Assembly: GCA_947650285.1 (NCBI GenBank)
Contig: CANTFL010000057.1
Span: 62,001-126,000, forward strand
DNA length: 64,000 nt
Direction of reading: 5' to 3'
Source: Hyaloperonospora brassicae
Lineage: Eukaryota > Oomycota > Peronosporomycetes > Peronosporales > Peronosporaceae
Shown here: positions 10,579-20,289 of the stretch, in pieces
Layout of the letters: each line of letters begins with the position of its first letter
Position numbering within the stretch: position 1 is the stretch's first letter
The notes under the pieces: generated by a model
Databases searched by the model: none
Told to the model about the DNA's origin: nothing
What the model saw: the letters and a program-made list of their open reading frames with translations, nothing else
Made by a program: the position numbers and the translations under genes

Positions 10579-13129
10579 GCGTGAGGAGGGGGAGGGGGGC
10601 GGCTCGCGCGTGCTGTGGCTGTGGTAGACAGTCAGTGGTGTCCCACGCCCACTGCAGCAGAGGATGGGCCGTCAACATGGAGCTCTCGCACGCTGGCGAC
10701 CACCCACTTGATCTTCTCCAATCGCGAGCGGCCGACCACTGCCGTCTGGACACGAGCAATGTGCTGTCGCGCGTCGGGCGCAACAATCGGACGTCGCGCG
10801 TCGCGCCGTTCCGTTCCGTCGTGCAAAGCCTTTTCGCGGGCGCGAACCCCACGCGAACAGTATCTGCAGCAGCCGCACGTGCGGAGCGGTTTTTGTGTGG
10901 CTCGTCGGCCACAGACTCGTCGGCTCTGCGTGTGGTGGTGGAGCACGGACGGCCAGTAGAGGCCTTTGCGTTCCTCGGCCGGGAACGCTGTGTTGCCGTT
11001 CCCCGCCGGCGCGAGAGCGCGGACGCCGATCTGTATCCCTACTCGCGTTGTTGCATCGGCCGCCGTCCCCCGCTCCTTGGGGAGAGCAGCAGCAGCAGCA
11101 GGAACAGACGGGGCGGGGCTTTCGGTCGCAGCACGTCGCAGACGCTCTTGAAGAAGGGGACAGCTGTCGTGCCGAGTTGCCGCCGCGTCTGCTCTCGACG
11201 ACGACGGATCTGTCGGTCCCTTTTTTTTCCACTGCGCTCACGGACCCCATGTCGGTCGCTTTCGTGGCGGTGGAAGCCCAACGTTCGCGAAAGACCATTT
11301 GTGGCACAACATGTGGGGGGGGACGTCAAGACCGAGACACAAATCAGGTCGTTGTCGCTGTCGTTGTCGCTGTCGTTGTCGTGGGTCTCCTGTACAACTC
11401 TCTACTCTCCCTCTTGCTCCTGCTCCTCCTCTTTGTGCGACTGCAAGTGGCACGCCTTGCTCCATAAACGACGGAATAAGATTCCACGTCGCCCCCTTTG
11501 CTCGTGTGTGAGCCCGCACGTACGTCCTGTTGCGAGCGCCAGTCCATCGTTGGTCTTCAACGACACTGCTCCACAGTAGTGGACTACGAGTATTACTTGC
11601 TACACACGTAGGGCCCGCCCGAGTCAAAAAGCCGTGAGAGAAGACGATGTCGCTCATCCCGCACCGAAAAAAAAACCAGCACACCCTGTGCGGCGCAGGC
11701 TCTTCCGTGCGCTGACCCACTGGTTTCAGCGCAGTTGATTCCTGGCGACGATCGATAAAGTGGGCGACTCCGTGCAGCTGCGCACTTGCGCGTCCTCTGT
11801 TTTTGCAAACGGGCAGAGAGCTTCTTACCATGAAAGATGTTGAGCACTTCAAGTGCTCTACAGAGGCGCACGAAACGGTTCGGACTTCCTTTTTTTCCGC
11901 ACAGAGACTGAACCCGACGGCTACCCGAGTGCCACCATCTGACGCGCGCCGTCGGCTGCGACGGATTCCGAGCACGGACGTCTCGACAGGCAGATAGAGC
12001 TGCTCACCAAATTAGCAGCGGACAGCAGGTCGATAGAAAAAGGCCGCGAATCGCAAAGAAGTCGCCCATCGAAAGCACGCGACGCGCTCTCTCATCTGTC
12101 TGTGTGGCTCGTGTCGTGTGGGGTGGGGTGGAAGGCGCCCGGACGTAGCAAAGCCGCCTGGTCTTCGTCGCTGCAGTGTATCCCTTCCAAGCAGACGACG
12201 CCCTCGTGATGGTTACGGCCCCATCCAGTGCCTCGATCCCTCAGCCTCTCGCTTCCGCCTGCTCGGTCGCCTCCTTTTGTTCACTGCAGCAACCACTGCT
12301 GTCGTCGGTCCACCTTTTGGATCCTTTTCTTCCCTTCTGGCACACCAGACGCGGCAGGTTTTGGCCAGAAAGGGCGACGGCGGCTACGGTTGCGGTTGCT
12401 GTCCGACGGCTGCGAACGCACTGCCGCCGTGTTCCGCCGGCAACAACAACAACAACAACAACAACAACGGCATCGACGATCGATCGATCGATCGAGTGAT
12501 GATGGCGACAGCTGTCCACGGGTCGAGCAGCTTCAAGCTCTGCTCTACACTCGAGTGTTGTAAGTCGCGCCGTTTCACGGCATCAACTGGTCTCCCAATC
12601 GCACGCGCAGGAAGCACGTGCGCTCGCGCGCCAAGTCGACGTAAAGCCCTCCAACGCGCACGAGGGCGTGCGCGAGCACGCGCGAAGAGCCACACGGGCC
12701 ATCGCGCTGTCGGTAGCGATGCGGTGCGCACAAAGAGCACCGGTCACAGACAGCAGCTGCCTGTCTGTGGCTGTGCTCTAGTACAAATACGACGACCCAT
12801 TCATTCGCCCCACGCACATTGGCCACGGCCCTGTCTGTCTGTCTGCCCGTCTGTCTGTCTGTCTGTCTGTCTGTCTGTTCGTCCGTCACACACACACACT
12901 CTCGTCGGAGCCCGTCCCGGCTCTACGCCCGACCATAGACGGGCCGCATCGCTCGACCGGCAGACCGGCAGACAGGCAGGCAGTCAGTCACGCCCTCCGT
13001 CAGGCAGTCGATTGTTACTGGCTCGCCAAACGCCGTCGTCGCCAGGGCAACGGCAATGTGGCCATTACCACTTTGTCGCCCACTGCAACAGACGCGCGCG
13101 CGTGTGTCGCTCGCGCTTTTCCTTCGCGG
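10579..13129. other. long GC-rich intergenic segment with clustered microsatellites
   Basis: There are long open frames on both strands (337 codons at 10566-11579 plus, 245 codons at 11238-11975 minus, 395 codons at 12118-13305 plus), but their products are Arg/Ser/Cys-rich, lack domains and overlap each other, as expected of GC-rich non-coding DNA. Simple repeats include a GTTGTCGCT-type tract near 11347-11390, (AAC)n at about 12439-12470, (CGAT)n at about 12476-12495, (CTGT)n at about 12832-12880 and (CA)n at about 12886-12898. It may be the extended promoter/5' UTR of the gene at 13130. Confidence 0.5.
12832..12898. repeat. CTGT tetranucleotide microsatellite plus CA tract
   Basis: An interrupted run of CTGT/CCGT units is followed directly by an ACAC tract. 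It lies about 230-300 bp before the ATG at 13130. Confidence 0.85.
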
Positions 13130-14398
13130 ATGACGTCCACGCGGCTCAGCGCCTGGTTGGACCTGCTCAAGTTCAACTGGCTCCGCCGCTGTCGCGCGTG
13201 CGGCGTCCGCGGGTCCAAGTGCCTGTGCCGCCGGCCGTCGCTCGCGCTCGAGCACATTTTCTTCCTCGAGGAGCGCAAGAACAAGTTCGGCGCGCGCAAC
13301 TTTAGCCACGTGAGCGACACGTTCCTCACGAGCACCAGCACGACGCTGTTCGCCCACAGTGCGGCCAGCGCGAGCGGCGGCTCGACGGTCGTCATGTGGC
13401 ACACGGCGTCGTTCCTCGACAGCGAAGTGAACCCGACCGACTACTACTACGACGGCACTGCTACTACTGCAGCAGCAGCAGCAGGAGCGCCGCCACAGGC
13501 GTTCAGTGCCTCGGCGTGCAGTCGCGACCGCGTGACCCCTCGAGGTCACGAAGCGGGTGAGGCCCCGCGCAATCGGTTGACTGCGCATCGCAATCAGGTT
13601 CAGCACAGGAGCTCGTCACTTGCCGTTGCTACATCGGACGCGTGTGTACCTGCAACTGCAGTTACTGCAACTGCACCTGCAACTACTGCAACTGCTGCTA
13701 CTGCTGCTTCAACGACGACTCTTGTGCGCAAGCAGTCGGGTCGGATGGTCACTAGGGCCACACGACGGCACTGCAACGACCCGGCCACGCAGCCGCCGAT
13801 CAAGGAGATTGTGACGGGGGAGTTTGTCCCGTGCACGGACGAGAACGTGCCCGTGTCGCTGCTGCACCGTCGCCAGCACAAGCACAAGCAGGTCCTGCCG
13901 CACCACCACCACCACCACCACCACCAGCAGCAGCAGCAGCAGCCTCATCAGAGCCGGTCCCGTGCGCAGAGCAAGAGCAGCAGTGCAATGGGCAGCCTGC
14001 GTCGGCCGCAATACAAGGAAGAGCCGGGTGTCTCGTTCCAGTTCTACGGTCGCGGGGGCCACGCTGCCCCGCCTGGCTCGGTGTCCTCGGCGCTCATGGG
14101 CTCCAGCAGGAGCGTGTGCAGCAGCTGCAGCAGCACGACGGATTCGTTCGGCGTTGGCCCGAGTTCTGCCTCGACGTCCGTGCGGGCGTCGCAGTGCTCG
14201 AGCCGCGTGAGTCTCGAGACGAACTTTGGGTCGCTGAACCCGCCGTCGTACGTGACCACCAAGGGCGGACGCTTTCTCGACGGCGGGTACGCGCCAAGTA
14301 TCCAGGAAAACGACGAGGCGCAGGCCCTGCAGCAACTCACGGGCTGGTTCCTCGCATCGTCGATTCCAACGACGGACTCGTGCACGCTGTCACGGTAA
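13130..14398 (+). CDS. unknown low-complexity protein with His/Gln tracts
   Basis: A single-exon frame of 422 residues. The upstream open frame contains only a GTG start (13058), so ATG 13130 is used. The N-terminal about 95 residues look structured: a helix rich in Leu/Trp, a Cys cluster (CRACGVRGSKCLC) and HIFFLEERKNKFGARNFSHVS, followed by low-complexity Ala/Thr repeats. Residues about 260-276 are a run of eight His followed by six Gln encoded by pure CAC/CAG repeats. The C-terminal third is Ser-rich with a conserved-looking end (GGRFLDGGYAPS, ALQQLTGWFLAS). I do not recognise a family. The ordered termini and clean stop make it more likely real than the GC-rich frames upstream. Confidence 0.65.
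   Translation: MTSTRLSAWLDLLKFNWLRRCRACGVRGSKCLCRRPSLALEHIFFLEERKNKFGARNFSHVSDTFLTSTSTTLFAHSAASASGGSTVVMWHTASFLDSEVNPTDYYYDGTATTAAAAAGAPPQAFSASACSRDRVTPRGHEAGEAPRNRLTAHRNQVQHRSSSLAVATSDACVPATAVTATAPATTATAATAASTTTLVRKQSGRMVTRATRRHCNDPATQPPIKEIVTGEFVPCTDENVPVSLLHRRQHKHKQVLPHHHHHHHHQQQQQQPHQSRSRAQSKSSSAMGSLRRPQYKEEPGVSFQFYGRGGHAAPPGSVSSALMGSSRSVCSSCSSTTDSFGVGPSSASTSVRASQCSSRVSLETNFGSLNPPSYVTTKGGRFLDGGYAPSIQENDEAQALQQLTGWFLASSIPTTDSCTLSR
13900..13946 (+). repeat. in-frame CAC then CAG trinucleotide tract
   Basis: Consecutive CAC codons followed by CAG codons encode polyHis-polyGln inside the gene at 13130. It is a candidate length-variable coding microsatellite. Confidence 0.85.
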
Positions 14399-15023
14399 CA
14401 GTGTGCGCGCGAACGAGTCGTGACAGCCAAGTCGCAGTGTTTGCCCCGGTGCGCAGTAGTCGAGCACGGCAGGAGGAACGAGACGAACAGTCTCGGGAGC
14501 TGCGGAAGAATCCGCGCTCGCTTAATTTAAAGTATCGTGCGTACGTAATATGACGTTCATTTAACAACCTGCTTCCTGCCATTCCCCGCCCATCTGACCG
14601 AGTGACCGACCGACTAACTGCGCAAGAGACCGCAATTGTTTTCTTGCCACGGCACACGTCCAGTGACTTTTCGTATTTACATGTGGTGATTAAAGCAGAT
14701 GCTGTCCAAAGCAGATGTTTATTCACAAAGTGGCAGTTGGTGTCTCTCTTTTCCGTACCACTGTCGACGTGTACGACCAGTCGTACGACCCTGACAACAG
14801 CTCGATCGTACCATATTCAGAACGCACCTTCAGCCCGAAAAAAACAGTGAGCTGCGCATCTTCACGTCGGAGGCCATCGTCGGTCGAACGTTTGTTTGGG
14901 TACGTTACGTTCGTGAGTGAGCGTGTACCCTCTGTCTGGCACACTGTGTGGTGCACACCATTCGAGCACGCGCCCCTCGCCACGCATTCCTTCCTCCCGC
15001 CGATCCCCCGCCGCTCTATTGCA
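14399..15023. other. intergenic region between tandem plus-strand genes
   Basis: No supported gene. An open frame in phase with the next gene extends upstream to 14715, but its ATG-proximal sequence has no conserved character. It probably contains the 3' UTR of the gene ending at 14398 and the promoter of the next gene. Confidence 0.45.
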
Positions 15024-16580
15024 ATGGCTTCCACCCCCTCCTCCGCTTCGGCCGCAGTGGTCGCAATGGCGCAGCGCGCGTCCGTGCAATACCTCGAATG
15101 CCGTCGCAGCGTCACGGCCAAAGTGGACGAAGTGAAGCTGCTGGACGAGCAGATCGCGGCCGCGTTCCAGCAGATCACAGCGCTGGCAGCGGCGCCGGAC
15201 GGCGAAGAAGAGCTCTCGGACGAGGTCCGGGCGGCCGCCAAGAGCGTGGGCCGTTTGGAAGTGACACTGGCGAGCGTCGAGGGCGAGGAGCCCGTGCCCG
15301 ACGCCACGATAACGGTCTCGTTGGATCCCGAGTACACGGCCGACGCGTACGAGACGGTGGAGGAGATTGTGGAGAGGAAGGACGTGGTGGTGACCGACGA
15401 AGCGGGCAATGTCGTTGAAGACGAGCAGGTGGTCGAGATGGAGACCGAGCACACGCCTCGCAAGCTGAAGACCACGACGAAGATTACGCGCACGATCACG
15501 AAGAAGCGTGTCAAGCGGGAGAAGGCCCCGGAAGTGCGCACAATTGCGTGGACAGCTGGAACGAGGAGCGAGAACGAAGAAGAGAACGTGAGGGACACGC
15601 GGCTGTTTCCGGTGACGTTTGCGTTCGACCCGGTGCAGTCGCGCGAGACTGTTGTGATCATTACTGTTGCAACGGCGGCGGCGGCGGCTGACAAGGATGA
15701 TGGAGACGCGGAGCCCGTGAAAGAGATTGAAATTCCTGTCTCGTCGCTCTTTCATGACAATGCACTGGACAAGTGGTACGCTATTGTGGACGAACAAGAA
15801 GAGGAGGAGGAGCTCACGACGATTACGGAGCTCGTGGAAGAGACGATGAAGGAGGCGATCGATGAGGTTGTTTCGAATGACGAAGCTGGGAAAACGAGCG
15901 ACGAGGCTGAGGAGAAGGAGGCGGAGGCTCTGGAGGCAGGAAGCAAGGTGGCGGACGCAGCTGAAGCGTCAGGGAAGATAGAAGTAGAGGAACAAGGTGA
16001 CGAGACGGATGCCACTGCTGATGGCGGCGAGTCGACGGAGAAGGCTGACGAATCCGGAGTGACCGGCACAGCCAACGAGGCTGAAGCTGAGGAGACTGCG
16101 GAAGATGGAGAGGTCAAGAACGTCGACGAGACGGAGGCAGCTGAGGAGGGGGAGAACGACGAAGTATCCAAAGCACCTAAGCTGCCGCGCAGCCGTTTTC
16201 ATGTCAAGGCGACGTTTGAGCTATCGGATGCTGAGAAGCTGAGCATTTCCGTGGTCGCACTGTCGAAGAAGAAGCAAGAAGCCGAGGCCGAGTTGCACAT
16301 GCTAGAGCGTGAGGCCGCTAATCTCCGCATCAAGTATGACCGCTTGAACGCGAGCCAGCGTCAGTTGAGCGCATCGAGCATCTCCAAGCCCAAGTCAAAC
16401 CTCCTCGGCGGCCGGTTTGGCACGGGTGGTGTGCCGATGCAGCGCAAGTCGTGGTACCAGCGCTCCCGTGACCGTGCAACCGCGTTTGTCACGAAGCACG
16501 AGCAGCTTCTTGTGAGCGTTGCCATGTTTGCCGGGAGCGTGTGCCTGTTCCACTACAACGGAGAGAATCTGCTAGCTTAA
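15024..16580 (+). CDS. unknown acidic coiled-coil protein with C-terminal membrane anchor
   Basis: The frame from ATG 15024 encodes 518 residues; the open frame reaches back to 14715 but the MASTPSSAS start is preferred because Lys/Glu-rich coding character begins there. Residues 15-65 form an Ala-rich helix. There is a Lys/Thr-rich stretch near 150-165 and a long Glu/Asp/Ala-rich disordered middle. A coiled coil (LSKKKQEAEAELHMLERE) begins near residue 415. The C-terminus is basic (WYQRSRDRATAFVTK) followed by a hydrophobic segment (LLVSVAMFAGSVCLFHY) ending about 7 residues from the stop, the layout of a tail-anchored protein. Function unknown; organelle or ER surface attachment is inference. 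Confidence 0.75.
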   Translation: MASTPSSASAAVVAMAQRASVQYLECRRSVTAKVDEVKLLDEQIAAAFQQITALAAAPDGEEELSDEVRAAAKSVGRLEVTLASVEGEEPVPDATITVSLDPEYTADAYETVEEIVERKDVVVTDEAGNVVEDEQVVEMETEHTPRKLKTTTKITRTITKKRVKREKAPEVRTIAWTAGTRSENEEENVRDTRLFPVTFAFDPVQSRETVVIITVATAAAAADKDDGDAEPVKEIEIPVSSLFHDNALDKWYAIVDEQEEEEELTTITELVEETMKEAIDEVVSNDEAGKTSDEAEEKEAEALEAGSKVADAAEASGKIEVEEQGDETDATADGGESTEKADESGVTGTANEAEAEETAEDGEVKNVDETEAAEEGENDEVSKAPKLPRSRFHVKATFELSDAEKLSISVVALSKKKQEAEAELHMLEREAANLRIKYDRLNASQRQLSASSISKPKSNLLGGRFGTGGVPMQRKSWYQRSRDRATAFVTKHEQLLVSVAMFAGSVCLFHYNGENLLA

Positions 16581-17409
16581 GCTCTGTGCGTGTAGATGCC
16601 GTTCATTGACCAATACACCCTCATTCGTTGCAATCGGGCGTGGGATTGGGCGCTTTGACGGCACGTACGTATGCACTGCAGCACGGATGTTTGCGATCGA
16701 CAAACGCGGCGATGACTACTGAACCGGTACGCTGTAGATGCGTAGGTTGGCTCTGCGTTGTCTGCAGTACTGACGTATGCCGACGAGTTGCCCAACATAC
16801 TGGTCCAGATGCTCGGAAGATAAGCGCACGATGCCATGCGACAACCACCTTCTGAACAAATCTGGTCTACGAATGATGCTGCGGCGCATACTTCGCTGAC
16901 CTTCATAACAATGCTGGACAGTGAGTGACGACCATCCATCGCAGCCAATTTGCGGCCAAGTTCATGACAAAAAAGTGCTACCTTCCCCCATGAGCATTGC
17001 TGGTGGCACCCGACGCACATGCGGCAGCAATCGATAACATGCGACTTTTTTCCGACACGAGACAGCAATCGATAACTAACGGCACCACAGCGCTGTCAAA
17101 AGACTACATCCGCAATACTCGGAAAGTTGCCTGGTATCCCTCGAACATGCGTCTCACATTTCTCGACGATACAGTGTCTGTCAACATGTTGGCACATAGC
17201 CTACTTGCTTCAGTGGGCGAGCGTGCTATGGACGAAGATATGTGCTATAACCGTACACAACGAATCGCAGCATACTTTACTTGCCAACACCAACGCGGAC
17301 GCCGATACGCTGAACAAATTCTTCCAGGCCAACGCTTTCAAACCAAACGCCGGTTCTATCTTCCTTCACACACACGCGACGTGCTTGTCATCTCTTTCCA
17401 AGCATCAAA
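16581..17409. other. intergenic region between convergent genes
   Basis: Open frames at 16577-17068 (minus) and 16997-17443 (plus) overlap the ends of neighbouring genes, are antisense to each other and carry no domain. I see no gene here. Confidence 0.5.
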
Positions 17410-20289
17410 CTACACGTGCGCCGACGAGCAGTCTCGATCGTGAGGAAATCGAGATGGCAACGTCACCTTGAAGACGTCATCAAGAGCTATGTCCGGTGCA
17501 GACCCGTCCTTGACTCGTTGGGACTGAAGTCGGTTCATGTAAGCGGTCTCTTCCTTCCAATGTGCTTTCCAATGTCTAGCCAGCACTGCCCATTGCTTCG
17601 TATTCCACAGTCGAGCCAGTGATTCGTCGGCCCCACTTGCTTTGACTTGTCTACCCGAGCGCATACCCGAAAGAAACGACGAAGTCGCATCATTGGCTCC
17701 CGGTACCGGCTCATGCATGTTACCGCCATTGGTCGCATGCGCAACGGAACTCTTTAGTCTGCTGTGTTGAACGAGCTCAAGCATGTCTTGGGACAGCCGC
17801 GTTGCCGTGCGGGCAAACAGCGTCATTCGCAGCAACGGCAGCAGAGTTTGCTGCAAATGCGTTGTCGAAGGTGTAGAAGAAACAAAGCCTTTTCCAGGAA
17901 TCAAATCACTCAGAGGCGGCGTGCTAGTCGCAAAGCTGAATAGCCGAGACCCGAACATGTACATCAACGGATGCGAGTCGGACACAAGCACGTAAAAATG
18001 CTTGGGCTTGTCGAAATCACACATAGACTCCAAGTCGAACGGATACTTGCGTTCTTTGTAAGCAGAAACGTCTTCCATGAACTGTGCGACAGCGTCGTCA
18101 CACAAAGACGGCCAACGCGAAGAACTCTGGGCTGACGACGCTGCGCAAAACCAGCTCTGAAAGTATTGCTTTGCGTACTTGCCGATCGATAGCCACTGGA
18201 GCAATGGCTGGTGCAGGGCAAGAAATGGTTGCTGAAGGTTGTAGTCAAAGGTGTAACCCAATATCATGAGTGGATGGTCATACAACTTCCACATGTGATT
18301 TACTTTCTGCAGCAACAGACGTACTTGCTCGACAGAGCGACACCCGCCAGACACGTCCTCCCAGTCGGATGCAATAGCCTCATACTGTTGCTGCATTCTC
18401 CCAAATTGATACAATATGCCCGACAGCGAACATGGCGACGTAAGACAACTAGTCGTCATCTTGTATGCCTCCTTTAGCGGTGACATCAGCTCGCTCAATG
18501 CCATCACGTTTTCCCAAAATTCTGAATCTTGCACTGTCCGTATAACATGACTCGGAAGACCGCACTCCAGCAGCTCATCGACAGTGTTACCCGTGCTATC
18601 TTTGCGTAAGTTGTCAGTGTGCAAGGTGCTCGAAGATTGTCCTGCCGCATCGCTAGACGAGGCTTGCAATACCTTCGACGAGACAATCTTGACCATGTCT
18701 TCGTACTGTCGAACAGAATCCACGGCTTCGATGAAGGAATACCAGTCTTGCCGTATTGGAATGCGCAGCGTCGCTTCGATATCACCGCACTCATGCTGCA
18801 AAATCTTTGCAACGCGATGATTCGAGAACGCTCCGACGAGCTCGACCATTTCCCCAACAGTCTTCACGAACGTGTCCGACTCTGTCATGACGATACCGAG
18901 CAGCACCTGCAGCATGTGCGAAAAGCACGGTAGTACAGGTATCGACATACTTGACGACTTGCTAGAATCGACGGCAAGACGAGAGGCTGCGTAAGCCAGA
19001 GCCGTGTCGGCAACAATGTTGATCACGTAGATGCCACTTTCCTGCAACACAGTCAAGCTGCTCTTTATTTTGTCGCTGAGATCACCCTCCAGCGCGCTGG
19101 TTTCACATCCCATGTCAACAAGATCCCACACTGTCGCTTCACCTACTGCATTTACGAGCGACAGTAGAACGAATGTCGTTCGAGGGTACTTAGCCATCCA
19201 TGAGTTGACAGCCAGTGTGACCCCACCTTGCTCAGCTTTCATCTTCGAAATCTGCTTGTCGTGGCAAACGGATCCTATTGACGAGAGCAACTCGGCACTT
19301 GGTAACCTAATTTTGGATTGCACGTCTCCAAGCAGCAAAGCTGATTGTTCCATCCACACCCAATCCCAGGGTAGGCCCGCCGACAGCGTCGACGACATCA
19401 CGGACATGCTCAACGCATCTGCACTGATGTCACTGTTTGCAAGTTCAGTCATTTCAAGTCCAGTTGTGCTTTGCACCTGTGGACCACGCGCTGTGCATTG
19501 TCTCTCAGCAGACGGCCATTGTCGAGGCGCCAGCAACCCACTTGCCTTGTCGGATGACGCCGTGTTCTGTTTCGCATCGTTCGGCGGTTTAAGTAGTGGC
19601 ATGCTCGCCACATGTTCGGCATTCGTCTCAGGCGAGACTACCGGACGTTGCAGTGGCACAAGGGCGTCCCCCCCGGCCGCGACTTGCGTACAGTTTGCAT
19701 CACCTCCTTGCTCGCCGTCTCGAGTCTCCTCGGGCAACGACCCAATGTGCTCGCTTCTGTCATTGCTCCATCGCGCCTTCTTCGTCCTTTTTTTCGTCAG
19801 CAGTGCTCCAGTCGTCTCTTGCCGCAGCATGTCGACGCTACTGCGACTGGGCGACTGGTGGCGCTTGTTGAAATTCGCTGCATCTTTCTGCGCGCACAGC
19901 AGCTTCAGCTGCGTCACGACTTCCACGGGGCAGTAGACGCACTTTTGCAAGTGGCGGATCATGTTCCCCGACACCCCTCGAATCGCGACGGCATCGACGC
20001 CCTGTGCTCGACACAGGCGGCAGTAGGCATTGTGGTGGAATTGATTGCGCTTCTCGCCACGCACAAAGTACTGCCACGCCGGGTGACTCGGTCGCCCCAT
20101 CCTCTTTTCCTCGCCGTCCACGCTCTTGTCCATGAGCTCCTGGCACACGTCCGGCGCTGCGTCGCCCGTCTCTCGATCGCCAGAGCCGCTGTCGTCCATG
20201 GGAATCAACGGCGCGCCGCCAGTGTAACTCGACGGATCGAACAGCGCAGCGCCTATTGCCACGTCCACGAGCTCTGCCGCTGTCTGCAT
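17410..20289 (-). CDS. BED-finger, hAT/DUF659-type transposase-derived protein
   Basis: An uninterrupted frame of 959 residues. Near residues 68-117 is a BED-type zinc finger: HPAWQYFVRGEKRN, then C-X2-C (YCRLC) and a distal H-X3-C (IRHLQKC). After a disordered linker, residues about 330-480 resemble the DUF659/hAT RNase-H-like region (VNSWMAKYPRTTFVLLSL, VADTALAYAASR, PCFSHMLQVLLG). The remaining C-terminal half is helical and hAT-like, but a typical dimerisation signature is not obvious. The intact length, codon use like neighbouring genes and absence of visible terminal inverted repeats suggest a domesticated DNA-binding protein rather than a recent transposon; this is inference. It is convergent with the acidic gene at 15024. 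Confidence 0.75.
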   Translation of the reverse strand: MQTAAELVDVAIGAALFDPSSYTGGAPLIPMDDSGSGDRETGDAAPDVCQELMDKSVDGEEKRMGRPSHPAWQYFVRGEKRNQFHHNAYCRLCRAQGVDAVAIRGVSGNMIRHLQKCVYCPVEVVTQLKLLCAQKDAANFNKRHQSPSRSSVDMLRQETTGALLTKKRTKKARWSNDRSEHIGSLPEETRDGEQGGDANCTQVAAGGDALVPLQRPVVSPETNAEHVASMPLLKPPNDAKQNTASSDKASGLLAPRQWPSAERQCTARGPQVQSTTGLEMTELANSDISADALSMSVMSSTLSAGLPWDWVWMEQSALLLGDVQSKIRLPSAELLSSIGSVCHDKQISKMKAEQGGVTLAVNSWMAKYPRTTFVLLSLVNAVGEATVWDLVDMGCETSALEGDLSDKIKSSLTVLQESGIYVINIVADTALAYAASRLAVDSSKSSSMSIPVLPCFSHMLQVLLGIVMTESDTFVKTVGEMVELVGAFSNHRVAKILQHECGDIEATLRIPIRQDWYSFIEAVDSVRQYEDMVKIVSSKVLQASSSDAAGQSSSTLHTDNLRKDSTGNTVDELLECGLPSHVIRTVQDSEFWENVMALSELMSPLKEAYKMTTSCLTSPCSLSGILYQFGRMQQQYEAIASDWEDVSGGCRSVEQVRLLLQKVNHMWKLYDHPLMILGYTFDYNLQQPFLALHQPLLQWLSIGKYAKQYFQSWFCAASSAQSSSRWPSLCDDAVAQFMEDVSAYKERKYPFDLESMCDFDKPKHFYVLVSDSHPLMYMFGSRLFSFATSTPPLSDLIPGKGFVSSTPSTTHLQQTLLPLLRMTLFARTATRLSQDMLELVQHSRLKSSVAHATNGGNMHEPVPGANDATSSFLSGMRSGRQVKASGADESLARLWNTKQWAVLARHWKAHWKEETAYMNRLQSQRVKDGSAPDIALDDVFKVTLPSRFPHDRDCSSAHV

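Noticed and set aside
10566..11579. 337-codon plus-strand frame after the DONSON-like gene
   Set aside because: Arg/Ser/Cys-rich product with simple-repeat coding, start overlaps the preceding stop, and equally long frames exist in other phases, as expected in GC-rich DNA.
11238..11975. 245-codon minus-strand frame
   Set aside because: Contains the translated GTTGTCGCT microsatellite and no conserved segment.
12118..13305. 395-codon plus-strand frame
   Set aside because: Made largely of translated microsatellites and overlaps the better-supported gene at 13130 in another frame.
14723..15797. Ser/Thr-rich 300-codon frames antisense to the acidic gene
   Set aside because: Typical shadow of a Glu/Ala-rich coding sequence.
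16577..17068. 163-codon minus-strand frame between convergent genes
   Set aside because: Runs into the 3' end of the plus-strand gene and lacks any domain.
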